Assembly (NCBI GenBank): GCA_025937235.1
Contig: JAICRU010000030.1
Span: 1 to 32,002 of the forward strand
Direction: 5' to 3'
DNA: 32,002 nucleotides
From: Acidimicrobiia bacterium
Lineage (GTDB): Bacteria > Actinomycetota > Acidimicrobiia > Spongiisociales > ZC4RG35
Position numbers and translations under genes: made by a program. Positions within the stretch are counted from its first letter, which is position 1. Each line of letters opens with the position of its first letter. Positions 24,162-32,002 of this stretch are shown here, one piece after another. A model generated the notes under the pieces. The model did not search any database. It was not told the DNA's origin and saw only the letters and a list, made by a program, of their open reading frames with translations.

Positions 24162-24289
24162 CTCGAGCCTTTCGGAAAAGGGGGCGGTCAGGTTATCGAA
24201 CAGACCCGTTCGCCGTTGCTCGGCTAGGGTCCATCCCGGTGCGCTGCGAGGCCTCGTGACGCCCCCAAAGCCATCCAACGGAGGTTTTT
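24162..24289. promoter_or_regulatory. Divergent region upstream of aapJ
   Basis: A 128-nt spacer between the leftward membrane-protein gene and rightward aapJ. It holds the strong aapJ ribosome-binding site GGAGG at 24280-24284, and an AT-richer patch around GGTTATCGAAC (about 24190) that could belong to a promoter. I looked for GlnR-type alternating GTnAC/GAAAC half-sites and did not find a convincing set. Confidence 0.4.
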
Positions 24290-25468
24290 ATGAAAGCGAT
24301 CAGGCTTTTGGCGGTTCTAGCCGCCTTGTCGCTGGTCCTGGCGGCGTGCACCCAGGCGGCCGACACCACCACCACGGCGGGTGACGGCACCGAGGCACCG
24401 GCCACCACGGCCCCAGACGGCGAGGAGACGACCACATCGGCCGCAGGCGGCGAGGGGTCGACGACCACCGCTGCGGGTGCGCCCGCCGGTGATGGCAGGC
24501 TGGCCGAGGTGCAGGCCCGTGGCTCCTTGCTATGTGGTGTCAACAACACGGTCCCCGGCTTCGGGTTCGTCGACGAAACCGGAGAGCACGTCGGGTTCGA
24601 CATCGACTTCTGCCGGGCGATCGCCGCCGGTGTCCTCGGTGACGCCGAGGCGGTCGAGTACGTCGACCTGACGGCAGAGCAGAGATTCACCGCCCTGCAA
24701 GCCGGCGAGGTCGATGTGCTGGTCCGCAACACCACCTTCACCTCGAGCCGCGATGGAGGTCTCGGTGCCACCTTCCTCACCACCACCTTCTATGACGGCC
24801 AGGGGATGATGGTCGGGGCGGACGGCGGCTTCACCACCATCGAGGACATGACGGACACGACGATCTGCGTCTTGTCGGGCACGACCACCGAGCTGAACCT
24901 GACGGCGAGGATGGCCGACATCCCTTACACCCCGCTCACCTTCGACGAGAACCCGCAGATCCAGGCCGCTTTCATCGAGGGCCAATGCGACGGCTGGACA
25001 TCGGACAAGTCCCAACTCGCGGGCGTGCGCTCGGCCTGGCCGGAGGATCAGGGCGGTCCGGAGGCGCTGGTGATCCTCGAGGAGACCTTCTCCAAAGAGC
25101 CCCTCGGCCCGGCCGTGCTCGACGGCGATTCACAGTGGGCCCAGGTGGTGGACTGGATCGTGCTGGCGACGATGCAGGCCGAGGAATTCGGGATCGACTC
25201 CACCAACGTCGACACGTTCACGGACACCGAGGACACCAACATCAGGAACTTCCTCGGGCTGCCCGTGGAGACGGAAGAAGGCACGGCGCCGTTCGACCCA
25301 GGTCTGGGTCTCGCCCCGGACTTCGCCGCCCAAGTGATCACCCAGGTCGGCAACTACGCCGAGATCTACGACCGCAACGTGGGCGCAGACTCTCCGTTGG
25401 GCCTGGAGCGCCTGCTCAACGAGCTGTGGACGAACGGCGGACTGCACTACCCGCCGCCTTATCGCTAG
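24290..25468 (+). CDS. aapJ: General L-amino-acid ABC transporter substrate-binding lipoprotein (AapJ-type)
   Basis: A 392-residue lipoprotein: signal MKAIRLLAVLAALSLV, lipobox LAAC, a Thr-rich linker to about residue 68, then an AapJ/BztA-type domain. The AapJ features are strikingly retained: SLLCGVNNTVPGFGFV, GFDIDFCRAIAAG, LTAEQRFTALQAGEVDVLVRNTT, DGQGMMVG, SGTTTELNLTA, QCDGWTSDKSQL, SKEPLGPAVLDGDSQW and the C-terminal RLLNELWTNGGLHYPPPYR. The cysteines in LLCG, DFCR, TICV and GQCD match positions seen in that family. It should bind many L-amino acids for AapQMP. ATG 24290 follows GGAGG by five bases. Proteobacterial AapJ lacks the threonine linker; here it is probably a wall-spanning spacer. 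Confidence 0.92.
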   Translation: MKAIRLLAVLAALSLVLAACTQAADTTTTAGDGTEAPATTAPDGEETTTSAAGGEGSTTTAAGAPAGDGRLAEVQARGSLLCGVNNTVPGFGFVDETGEHVGFDIDFCRAIAAGVLGDAEAVEYVDLTAEQRFTALQAGEVDVLVRNTTFTSSRDGGLGATFLTTTFYDGQGMMVGADGGFTTIEDMTDTTICVLSGTTTELNLTARMADIPYTPLTFDENPQIQAAFIEGQCDGWTSDKSQLAGVRSAWPEDQGGPEALVILEETFSKEPLGPAVLDGDSQWAQVVDWIVLATMQAEEFGIDSTNVDTFTDTEDTNIRNFLGLPVETEEGTAPFDPGLGLAPDFAAQVITQVGNYAEIYDRNVGADSPLGLERLLNELWTNGGLHYPPPYR

Positions 25469-25479
25469 AGACGACCGAA

Positions 25480-25518
25480 GCGGGGTGGTCCTCGGACCAC
25501 CCCGCCGGGCCAGGCGGG
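25480..25518 (+). other. Two mutually exclusive stem-loops between aapJ and aapQ
   Basis: Hairpin A: GCGGGGTGGTCC (25480-25491) and GGACCACCCCGC (25494-25505) are perfect 12-bp arms. Hairpin B: CCCGCC (25501-25506) pairs with GGCGGG (25513-25518) around a 6-nt loop. B uses bases 25501-25505 of A, so the two cannot form together. No T-run follows. A further weak TGATC/GATCA pair (25519-25523, 25534-25538) lies just before the aapQ start. The structure likely protects or ends the aapJ message, or acts as an attenuator. Confidence 0.6.
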
Positions 25519-25539
25519 TGATCGTTTGGCGGTGATCAT

Positions 25540-26712
25540 TTGATAGGGGTGGAGCAGACCAGGTACCGCCCGCCCGTGTGGCGGGACGTGCGGGTCCTGC
25601 GCGTCGTCATCCAGGTGTTGGCCGGGGCGGCGGTGTTGGCGATCCTCTACGTGTTGTGGTTCAACCTGACCAACAACCTGCGCGCTGCCGGTCTCCCCAC
25701 CGGCTTCGACTTCCTAACCCAGCCACTCGGCGTCGACATCCCGGGCTCCGACATCAGCCCTTCTTCACCGATTTGGCGCGGGCTTCTCAACGGAGTGAAG
25801 AACACCCTGGCCCTGGTGGTCGTCGGCATTCCTCTGCTGACCGTGATCGGGGTTCTGGTGGGGGTGGCCCGTCTCTCCACCAACTGGCTGGTGGCCAAGG
25901 CGGCAGGGCTCTACGTGGAGATCCTGCGCAACATTCCACCACTGCTCATCATCTTCTTCGTGTTCAACGCGGTGGTGCTCCGCTTCCCCCTCTTGCAGGA
26001 GTCGCTGAGCATCGCCGACCTTGTCCTCGTCAACAACCGGTACATCGCCATGGTCGGGTTCACCGCCCAGCCCAACTTCGGCCCATTCCTGGCGATCTTG
26101 GCCCTGGCCATGTTGGCCGCCGCCGGTGTGTGGTGGTGGCGGACCAGACGCTCCGAGCGGACCGGTGAGCACCATCACCGCTTCCTCTGGGCGTTGGGGG
26201 TCTTCACCGTCATCTCCCTGATCGGATTCTTCGCGCTGAGGGGGCCGATCGGGCTGTCCCGGCCCGTCCTCGACGGCAGAGCCCTGGAGGGGGGGTACAC
26301 GGGTCTGGCCGCATACTGGGCGGTGCTGGCCGCCCTAGTCCTCTACACCGCCTCACACATCGCCGAGATAGTCCGGGGCAGCATCCTGGCCGTGCCCCGT
26401 GGCCAGACCGAGGCTGCCAATGCGATCGCCCTCTCCCCGTTCCAGCGTCTTCGTCACGTTGTCCTGCCTCAGGCGATGCGAGTCGCCATCCCGCCCATCA
26501 TCAGCCAGTACCTGAACTTCACCAAAAACACGTCGTTGGCCATCGCCATCGGTTACGCCGAGATGACCCGGATCACCTTCCAGCTGATCGGGAATGGGCA
26601 ACCCGCACCACAGATGATCTTCCTCCTCATGGGCGGGTATCTGCTCTTCTCCCTCATCATCTCCCTCGTCGTCAACGTGGTGAATCGGCGGATGCAGCTG
26701 GTGACCCAGTGA
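25540..26712 (+). CDS. aapQ: General L-amino-acid ABC transporter permease AapQ
   Basis: A 390-residue permease, long like AapQ/BztB rather than the 220-290 residues of simple amino-acid permeases. The order of motifs is a first helix near VLAILYVLWFNLTNNL, FDFLTQPLGVDIPGS, the permease core GLLNGVKNTLALVVVGIPLL, YVEILRNIPPLLIIFFVF, an inserted pair of helices, then AEIVRGSILAVPRGQTEAANAIAL and LPQAMRVAIPPIISQYLNFTKNTSL. The start is read as TTG 25540; GTG 25549 (VEQTRYRPP) is possible. Its TGA overlaps the aapM GTG start. It forms a heteromeric channel with AapM. Confidence 0.92.
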   Translation: MIGVEQTRYRPPVWRDVRVLRVVIQVLAGAAVLAILYVLWFNLTNNLRAAGLPTGFDFLTQPLGVDIPGSDISPSSPIWRGLLNGVKNTLALVVVGIPLLTVIGVLVGVARLSTNWLVAKAAGLYVEILRNIPPLLIIFFVFNAVVLRFPLLQESLSIADLVLVNNRYIAMVGFTAQPNFGPFLAILALAMLAAAGVWWWRTRRSERTGEHHHRFLWALGVFTVISLIGFFALRGPIGLSRPVLDGRALEGGYTGLAAYWAVLAALVLYTASHIAEIVRGSILAVPRGQTEAANAIALSPFQRLRHVVLPQAMRVAIPPIISQYLNFTKNTSLAIAIGYAEMTRITFQLIGNGQPAPQMIFLLMGGYLLFSLIISLVVNVVNRRMQLVTQ

Positions 26713-27956
26713 CCGTCGAAGCCCCGGTCTTCGAAGAGACGCCCCCGGAGGTAGAGCCGGCTCGGGGCGCCGTCGATTGGGCCCGGAAGAACCTCTTCAA
26801 CAACTGGTACAACAGCCTGCTCACCTTGGCCCTGGCCGTTTTCGTGATCTGGGCGCTGCTGGCCCTGGTGCGTGCGCTGTTCTCGGCCGACTACGAGATC
26901 ATCCAGGCCAACCTGCGACTGTTCATGATCGGGGGGTTCCCCGCCGACCAGCTGTGGCGGCCATGGGCGGCGACCTACTGCTTCACGGTCCTATTCGGCG
27001 TGGTTGGCGGGTCGCTCTCCGCCGGCGCCCGGGACCGCGCCACCGAAGCGGGTTTGCCACACGTGCGCACGACGTTTCGCCAGATCGTCATTCGGTTCTG
27101 GCCGATCGTGGGGTTGATCGTTGTCATTCTGTCATTCACCACCACCGTCACCCCCACCCTCCTCACCATTGGAGCGCTGGTCGCGGCCCTCGGCGCCTAC
27201 TACCTGGGACGGGTACTGCCCCGGGCGATCAGACGATGGACCTGGCTAATCGCGGTCGTTCTCATCGTGGCCGCGTACGTCGCGCTCGCCGGGTTCGGCG
27301 GGGTCGGCTGGCAAGGATGGGGAGGGCTCCAGCTCAATCTCTTCCTCGCCTTTGCCGGGATACTCATCGCCTTCCCGTTCGGCCTCCTCCTCGCCCTGGG
27401 CCGACGCTCCCCACTTCCGGTGATCCGCACGATCTCGGTGACCTACATCGAGATCGTCAGGGGGGTGCCCCTGATCACGGTGCTCCTCGCCGGCGCCTTT
27501 GCCATCGGGTTCCTCATCCCCCGGGATCTGAGGCCGAGCTTGGTGACGAGGATGCTGATCGCCATCATCGCCTTCGAGGCGGCCTACATCGCCGAGGTGG
27601 TACGGGGCGGGCTCCAGGCCGTCCCCCGAGGTCAGGTGGAGGCGGCCCAGGCTGTGGGTTTGACCCCGTGGCGGACGATGCGCCTCATCGTGCTGCCCCA
27701 GGCGCTGCGTGCCACCATCCCGGCGATGGTCGGCCAGTTCATCAGCCTGTTCAAGGACACGACGCTGGTCGCGGTCTTGGGCATCACCGAGTTGCTGGAC
27801 GCCACCTTCATCGTCAATTCCCAGAGCGCCTACCTGGGCAAAGGGCTCTTCGTGGTGACCCTGAGCTTCGCTGCGCTGGTGTTCTGGGTCGGGTCGTACA
27901 CCATGTCGCGGGAATCGCGGAGACTGGAGCGCAAGCTGGGGGTGGGTGAGAGATGA
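26709..27956 (+). CDS. aapM: General L-amino-acid ABC transporter permease AapM
   Basis: A 415-residue partner permease. The N-terminus has the AapM-type [20 protein letters not shown] and a long first half with several extra helices, including [19 protein letters not shown]. The transport core has [63 protein letters not shown] (the EAA loop) and [25 protein letters not shown]. The start is GTG 26709 in a GTGA overlap with aapQ, and the stop overlaps aapP as ATGA. Composition and order match proteobacterial aapJQMP, suggesting a broad-range amino-acid importer. Confidence 0.92.
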   Translation: MTVEAPVFEETPPEVEPARGAVDWARKNLFNNWYNSLLTLALAVFVIWALLALVRALFSADYEIIQANLRLFMIGGFPADQLWRPWAATYCFTVLFGVVGGSLSAGARDRATEAGLPHVRTTFRQIVIRFWPIVGLIVVILSFTTTVTPTLLTIGALVAALGAYYLGRVLPRAIRRWTWLIAVVLIVAAYVALAGFGGVGWQGWGGLQLNLFLAFAGILIAFPFGLLLALGRRSPLPVIRTISVTYIEIVRGVPLITVLLAGAFAIGFLIPRDLRPSLVTRMLIAIIAFEAAYIAEVVRGGLQAVPRGQVEAAQAVGLTPWRTMRLIVLPQALRATIPAMVGQFISLFKDTTLVAVLGITELLDATFIVNSQSAYLGKGLFVVTLSFAALVFWVGSYTMSRESRRLERKLGVGER

Positions 27957-28726
27957 CTGCGACGATGGACTACAGCGACGCCACCCGGGCGACGGGTGAG
28001 GCGATCATCGAGTTGGAGGGGGTAGACAAGTTCTTCGGCGACTTCCAGGCGTTGAAGGACATCAACATGCGGATCGGCCAGCAAGAGGTAGTCGTGGTGA
28101 TCGGGCCATCCGGAGGGGGGAAATCGACTCTCATCCGTTGCATCAACCGGTTGGAGAAACACGACGCCGGCAGGGTCATGGTCGATGGGATCGAGCTCTC
28201 CGACGATCTGCGAAACATCCAGGAGGTGCGCCGGGAGACGGGCATGGTTTTCCAGCAGTTCAATCTCTTCCCCCATCTCACCGTGCTGGACAATGTCACT
28301 CTGGCCCCGCGTCAGGTGCGGAAGCTGCCGAAGAGGGATGCCGAGGAGCTGGCGATGCAGATGCTGAAGAGGGTGAAGATCCCCGAGCAGGCGCGCAAGT
28401 ACCCAGGGCAGCTGTCGGGGGGACAGCAGCAGCGTGTCGCCATCGCCCGTGCCCTGGCCATGCAACCCAAGGTGATGCTCTTCGACGAGCCGACCTCGGC
28501 TCTCGACCCCGAGATGATCAAAGAGGTGCTCGACGTCATGGTCGAGCTGGCCCACGGCGGGATGACGATGATCGTGGTCACCCATGAGATGGGCTTCGCC
28601 CGTGCGGTGGCCAACCGGGTTGTGTTCATGGCTGACGGGGAGATCGTCGAGGTGGGCACTCCCGAGCATTTCTTCGCCGATCCTCAAGAGGAGCGCACCA
28701 AGCTGTTCCTCAGCCAGATCCTCTGA
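27953..28726 (+). CDS. aapP: General L-amino-acid ABC transporter ATP-binding protein AapP
   Basis: A 257-residue ATPase with a 17-residue leader, then [20 protein letters not shown], Walker [31 protein letters not shown]-loop [16 protein letters not shown], signature [15 protein letters not shown], Walker [16 protein letters not shown] and H-loop [11 protein letters not shown]. It powers AapQM. The GGGGKST-type P-loop and INRLEKH are common in AapP/BztD proteins. It overlaps aapM by four bases and is the last gene of the operon. A small GGGTC/GACCC hairpin (28754-28758, 28766-28770) follows at 28 nt and could be a weak terminator. Confidence 0.93.
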   Translation: MTATMDYSDATRATGEAIIELEGVDKFFGDFQALKDINMRIGQQEVVVVIGPSGGGKSTLIRCINRLEKHDAGRVMVDGIELSDDLRNIQEVRRETGMVFQQFNLFPHLTVLDNVTLAPRQVRKLPKRDAEELAMQMLKRVKIPEQARKYPGQLSGGQQQRVAIARALAMQPKVMLFDEPTSALDPEMIKEVLDVMVELAHGGMTMIVVTHEMGFARAVANRVVFMADGEIVEVGTPEHFFADPQEERTKLFLSQIL

Positions 28727-28774
28727 GCCGGGCACCGTCGCTTATGGCCCTGCGGGTCTTAGCCTGACCCTCGC

Positions 28775-29908
28775 GTGTCCCGCTCTCTCATGCTCGTCGT
28801 CGTGTTGATAGGTGGCGCACTGGCCGGGTTTGCCGCTTACACCATTTGGGGGCCGGATCCCTCGGCTGCGACTCCTTCTACCTCGACGACCTCCTCCTCT
28901 GCCACTTCCATCGCCACCGGGGCGGCCAGCGCGACCACCGTGGGCAGGACGTCTCTGGCTCCGTCTGTCACTTTCCCACCCACCACCCGCACTCCTCCTC
29001 CCACCACCACGACCTCCACCCTCCCACCCAAGGGCTTCCTGGTGATACAGGGCGCCGGTGACGTGGCCGTGGACCCCAACTACATACCGTCCCTGGCCAC
29101 GTCGGGATGGGATCACGCCTGGTCAGGGCTCGACGGCCTGTTCCTCGAGGACGACCTGACCGTCGTCAACCTCGAGTGCACGCCTTCCGACATCGGAGCC
29201 CCACTCGACAAGGAGTTCACCTTCCGATGTCCGACCGAGGCCCTGCCCTCCCTTCCCGCCAACGGCATCGAGGTTGCGAACATGGGAAACAATCATTCGG
29301 GGGACTACGGGAAGGAAGCCCTTGTCGACGGTCGGGACCAGCTCCTCGCGGCCGGGATCGCCCCGGTCGGCGCCGGGCGAAACATGGCGGAGGCCGGCGA
29401 GCCGGCGATGTTCGAGGCCGAAGGATGGACGGTGGCCGTGGTCGGCTTCGGTGGGGTGGCTCCCGATGACTCCTGGTACGCCACCACCGACACCCCCGGC
29501 ATGCGCAGTGGAGACGACACGGCTTCGATGGTGGAGGCGGTCGAGACGGCGGCCAAGGTGGCCGATCTGGTCGTCGTCACGGTGCATTGGGGCATGGAAT
29601 TGGACACCACACCGCGTCCGGACGACGTGGAACGGGCACAAGCGATGATCGAGGCCGGCGCCGACGTGATATTCGGCCATCACTCACACCGGATGCAGCC
29701 CCTCGAGATGGTCGGCGATGCTGCGGTCTTCTGGTCGTTGGGCAACTTCGTATGGCCCCACAACTCCGAGGCGAGCGCCACGACGGCGGTGGCCAGATCG
29801 GTCGTGGCCCCCGACGGGACCATCGACGCCTGCCTGATCCCCGCATACATCGAGACGCACGGCCATCCTGTGCTGACGGGTGAGGCCACATGTGCGCCCC
29901 CGGCTTAG
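28775..29908 (+). CDS. Membrane-anchored CapA-family (PGA_cap) metallophosphatase-like protein
   Basis: A 377-residue protein with one N-terminal anchor (LMLVVVLIGGALAGFAAY), a Ser/Thr/Pro-rich linker to about residue 88, then a CapA/PGA_cap domain. The domain has the metal-ligand style motifs of that calcineurin-like family: GAGDVAVDP, VVNLECT, MGNNHSGDYG, VTVHWGMELD and GHHSHRMQPLE, then VFWSLGNFVWP. The family includes the poly-gamma-glutamate capsule protein CapA, but most members are uncharacterised. No capB/capC-like genes adjoin, so capsule synthesis is not supported here. The start is read as GTG 28775; ATG 28790 is possible, and neither has a good ribosome-binding site. It precedes the beta-propeller gene by 12 nt, so the pair is probably one operon. 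Location: outer face of the membrane. Confidence 0.85.
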   Translation: MSRSLMLVVVLIGGALAGFAAYTIWGPDPSAATPSTSTTSSSATSIATGAASATTVGRTSLAPSVTFPPTTRTPPPTTTTSTLPPKGFLVIQGAGDVAVDPNYIPSLATSGWDHAWSGLDGLFLEDDLTVVNLECTPSDIGAPLDKEFTFRCPTEALPSLPANGIEVANMGNNHSGDYGKEALVDGRDQLLAAGIAPVGAGRNMAEAGEPAMFEAEGWTVAVVGFGGVAPDDSWYATTDTPGMRSGDDTASMVEAVETAAKVADLVVVTVHWGMELDTTPRPDDVERAQAMIEAGADVIFGHHSHRMQPLEMVGDAAVFWSLGNFVWPHNSEASATTAVARSVVAPDGTIDACLIPAYIETHGHPVLTGEATCAPPA

Positions 29909-29920
29909 GAGGAGCACGAG

Positions 29921-31489
29921 GTGAACGAGAGAGCGGGTCAGGTGATCATGGTGGTCGCCGCCGGGTTCATCCTCGGTCTCGCCGTCTACCTGGTCACTCG
30001 TGACGACGACCCCGCTTCTGCGCCACCGTCCGAGGTCGGCGCGTCACCGACCAGTACGGCCTCCGCAGGCACCGAATCGCCCCCGGCCCCAACCACGACG
30101 TCGGCTGCCCTCTCCACCACCACAACGATGGCGCCCCAGGAGCGGGACCCGGGAACCGTGCCCGCCTTCACGATCGGCCGGCCCTGGGGCACCACGCCCG
30201 GGGTGACGATGTTCCGGGGCAATCCCACCCGCACCTACCACGGCGCCGGGCCGGTGCCCGACACGCCAACGGTTGCGTGGAGGTACCCCGACGAACAGAT
30301 GTGCAGCCCGTCCTCGGAGGGGGGCGTCACCAGGATCTGGTGTGGGATGGGGTGGACCGGGCAGCCTGCCCTCTGGGAGAGGCCAGATGGGATCACCGAG
30401 CTCATCTTCGGGGCCTACGACTCGGCGGTCCATTTCGTCGATGCTGCCACCGGGGAGGACCTACGCCCCGAGTTCCAGACCGGCGACATCATCAAGGGAT
30501 CGGTCACGCTCGACCCCGACGGATACCCGCTTCTCTACTTCGGCTCGAGGGACAACCAGCTTCGGATTCTCGCCCTCGACCGAGATGAGCCGACCGTGCT
30601 CTGGTCTATGGATGCCGGCGAGGTCGACGGGATCTGGAACGACGACTGGGACTCCAACCCGGTAATCGTCGACGACATCATGTACGAGGGTGGCGAGAAC
30701 GGATGGTTCTTCGCCGTCCAGCTCAACCGCGCCTACGACGCCGAAGGGAAGGTGGTGGTCGATCCGGTCAAGCTCGTCCAGATGCCCGGATACGACGAAG
30801 CACTCCTATCCAACTCCGGTCGCAACGTCTCCATCGAGAGCTCAGTGCTCGTCTTCGACCAGCGGGTCTACTTCTCGAACTCGGGAGGGCGGGTCGTCGG
30901 GCTCGACGTCTCGGACGTCCGCAACGGCAATGCTCCCATCGTGTTCGACTACTACGCCGGGGGTGACATCGATGCCACCATGACCGCCGACGCAGAAGGG
31001 ATGCTCTACGTCTCGATCGAGCACGAGCCTTCCCAGATGGGGGCCGGCGAGCTGGAGCGGAACCTCGCCGTGGGCCAACTCGTCAAGCTCAACCCCGATT
31101 CGGCCGGAGATCCCCGTGTCTGGGGGCTGGACCTGACCTCCGGCTCGTCGGACGCGGGCTCGTGGTCCAGCCCGGCGGTTCGAGAAGGCGTTGTCTACCT
31201 GAACACTCATCAGGGCTCACTGATCGCAGTGGATGCCGCTGACGGCACCCTGCTCTGGGAGGATGCGGTCGGGTTCCACTCCTGGTCTTCACCCGCCATC
31301 GTGGACGAAACCCTGGTCACCGCCACCTGTCTCGGCGACGTCCGGGCCTATTCCCTGGCCGACCCCCGGGCCCCGGCCCGATTGTGGTCGCTCAGCCTGG
31401 GCGAGTCCTGTCTCGAGGCGACCCCGGTGGTGTGGAAGGGCTCCATCTACCTCGGGTCCCGAGACGGGTTCATGCGCGCCTTGCGATAG
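29921..31489 (+). CDS. Membrane-anchored PQQ-type beta-propeller protein
   Basis: A 522-residue protein with a single anchor near VIMVVAAGFILGLAVYLV, a Ser/Thr/Pro linker to about residue 75, and a long beta-propeller of the PQQ/BamB type. Blade signatures include MFRGNPTRTYHGAGPVPD, SAVHFVDAATGEDL, NQLRILALD, GGRVVGLDVSDV, GSLIAVDAADGTLLWED and GSIYLGSRDGFMRAL. Cysteines in MCSP and WCGM, and in TCLG and SCLE, could form disulfides. There is no catalytic dehydrogenase motif, so it may be a structural or binding scaffold; the function is unknown. GTG 29921 follows AGGAGGAG by six bases, a strong site. The anchor-plus-linker design matches the CapA-like protein upstream, suggesting the two act together on the cell surface. 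Confidence 0.88.
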   Translation: MNERAGQVIMVVAAGFILGLAVYLVTRDDDPASAPPSEVGASPTSTASAGTESPPAPTTTSAALSTTTTMAPQERDPGTVPAFTIGRPWGTTPGVTMFRGNPTRTYHGAGPVPDTPTVAWRYPDEQMCSPSSEGGVTRIWCGMGWTGQPALWERPDGITELIFGAYDSAVHFVDAATGEDLRPEFQTGDIIKGSVTLDPDGYPLLYFGSRDNQLRILALDRDEPTVLWSMDAGEVDGIWNDDWDSNPVIVDDIMYEGGENGWFFAVQLNRAYDAEGKVVVDPVKLVQMPGYDEALLSNSGRNVSIESSVLVFDQRVYFSNSGGRVVGLDVSDVRNGNAPIVFDYYAGGDIDATMTADAEGMLYVSIEHEPSQMGAGELERNLAVGQLVKLNPDSAGDPRVWGLDLTSGSSDAGSWSSPAVREGVVYLNTHQGSLIAVDAADGTLLWEDAVGFHSWSSPAIVDETLVTATCLGDVRAYSLADPRAPARLWSLSLGESCLEATPVVWKGSIYLGSRDGFMRALR

Positions 31490-31582
31490 CGGCCCAGTCC
31501 CGCAAGATCCAGAAGAGACGGGCCGGTGACGCGCCGCGGCTAGATCTACTGTCAACCCGACTGCGTTTTAGAGTGAGCAGAT
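31490..31582. promoter_or_regulatory. Spacer before the ArsR-like gene
   Basis: A 93-nt gap. CGGCCC (31491-31496) and GGGCCG downstream (about 31520) form a weak inverted pair that might mark the end of the beta-propeller transcript. The AT-richer stretch CTGTCAACC...GTTTTAGAGT before 31583 could hold the promoter of the next gene. Neither assignment is firm. Confidence 0.3.
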
Positions 31583-32002
31583 ATGGATCCCGACCGTCTG
31601 GATGCCGATTTGGAGCCGATAGGCTCACTGAGCGATCCGACCCGGCGCCGGCTGTATGTTTTCGTCACCCGCTCGACCTCACCGGTCAGCCGCGACGAGG
31701 CGGCCGATGCGGTCGGCGTTCCTCGACAGACCGCGGCGTATCACCTGGATCGGCTGGCGGCACAGGGTCTCGTCGAGATCGAGTTCTCCAGACGAACCGG
31801 TCGGACCGGGCCAGGGGCGGGAAGGCCGGCGAAATTGTATCGGCGATCGCAGCGAGACCACGAGGTCAGCCTGCCCCCCCGTCGCTACGGCCTCGCCGCC
31901 CGGATCCTTCTCGCCGCGGTCTCGGCGGGCTCGGTGCGGCGGCGTGATCTGGTCCGGGCGGCGCGGTCGGTCGGCGTCGAGATCGGTGCGGGCGGCCTCG
32001 AG
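31583..32002 (+). CDS. ArsR-like (COG2345-type) HTH regulator, 3' end beyond window
   Basis: The first 140 residues of a regulator that runs off the window. It opens MDPDRLDADLEPIGSLSDPTRRRLY, then a winged helix with VSRDEAADAVGVPRQTAAYHLDRLAAQGLVEIEF and the wing GAGRPAKLYRR. That wing is typical of the predicted ArsR-family regulators of COG2345, some of which carry a C-terminal iron-sulfur cluster (SufR-like); the part that could hold such cysteines lies beyond the window. ATG 31583 follows GAGTGAGCAG, a weak site. It may regulate genes to the right, which are not visible. Confidence 0.82.
   Translation, partial: MDPDRLDADLEPIGSLSDPTRRRLYVFVTRSTSPVSRDEAADAVGVPRQTAAYHLDRLAAQGLVEIEFSRRTGRTGPGAGRPAKLYRRSQRDHEVSLPPRRYGLAARILLAAVSAGSVRRRDLVRAARSVGVEIGAGGLE

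Noticed and set aside
23316-24227. Plus-strand frame opposite the ten-helix membrane protein
   Set aside because: Very Arg/His/Asp-rich with no domains; the minus frame has clear helices and a family-like tail.
24162-24289. Possible GlnR binding site before aapJ
   Set aside because: Only scattered GTnAC-like fragments were seen; the spacing and second half-sites needed for a GlnR box are missing.
27830-28735. Minus-strand frame of about 301 codons across aapP
   Set aside because: Shadow of an ABC ATPase with every catalytic motif intact on the plus strand.
28754-28770. GGGTC/GACCC hairpin after aapP as a terminator
   Set aside because: Only five pairs, a 7-nt loop and no T-run; too weak to list as a terminator on its own.

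Overview
The window reads as a chromosomal segment from a high-GC actinobacterium. The evidence is a canonical WhiB-type iron-sulfur protein, an actinobacterial GlnR-like regulator beside glnA, a class III cyclase with an actinobacterial-type N-terminal region, actinobacterial-style Dxs sequence, and exported proteins with threonine-rich linkers after the lipobox or anchor. The linkers and gene content suggest Acidimicrobiia or a relative; that placement is inference. I saw no tRNA, rRNA, CRISPR array, insertion sequence or prophage gene. Coding density is very high, no gap exceeds 300 bases, and the long antisense reading frames are high-GC shadows.

Layout: (1) 1-4460, minus strand: whiB-like gene, a broken MFS transporter, glnA, a glnR-like regulator whose start overlaps the glnA stop, and a trans-sulfuration PLP enzyme cut by the window edge. 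(2) 4532-7231, plus strand: a TetR regulator and polyphosphate kinase ppk1. (3) 7383-8588, minus strand: a class III nucleotide cyclase, divergent from the phosphate locus. (4) 8742-17691, plus strand: pstS-pstC-pstA-pstB-phoU, a PhoB/RegX3-type response regulator, its PhoR/SenX3-type kinase, then dxs. A tandem GTTCACC direct repeat with an 11-nt period, like Streptomyces PHO boxes, lies upstream of pstS. (5) 17702-28726: three polar amino-acid ABC importers. One reads leftwards and one rightwards from a shared 134-nt spacer. After a leftward sensor-like membrane protein comes a four-gene general amino-acid system (aapJQMP). (6) 28775-31489: two membrane-anchored extracytoplasmic proteins, CapA-type and PQQ-type beta-propeller. 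(7) 31583-end: start of a COG2345-type (ArsR-like) regulator.

The segment brings together nitrogen assimilation, phosphate capture and sensing, polyphosphate storage and amino-acid uptake. Within transporter operons, three of the four binding-protein genes are followed by a GC-rich stem-loop before the permease gene, which suggests the binding proteins are made in excess. The most notable observations are the PHO box, the stem-loop pattern with two mutually exclusive hairpins after aapJ, the Glu in place of the receiver Asp in the GlnR-like protein, an in-frame amber stop in the MFS gene, the two MerR-like segments fused to a cyclase, and a ten-helix sensor module without a kinase. None amounts to a clearly new system from sequence alone.
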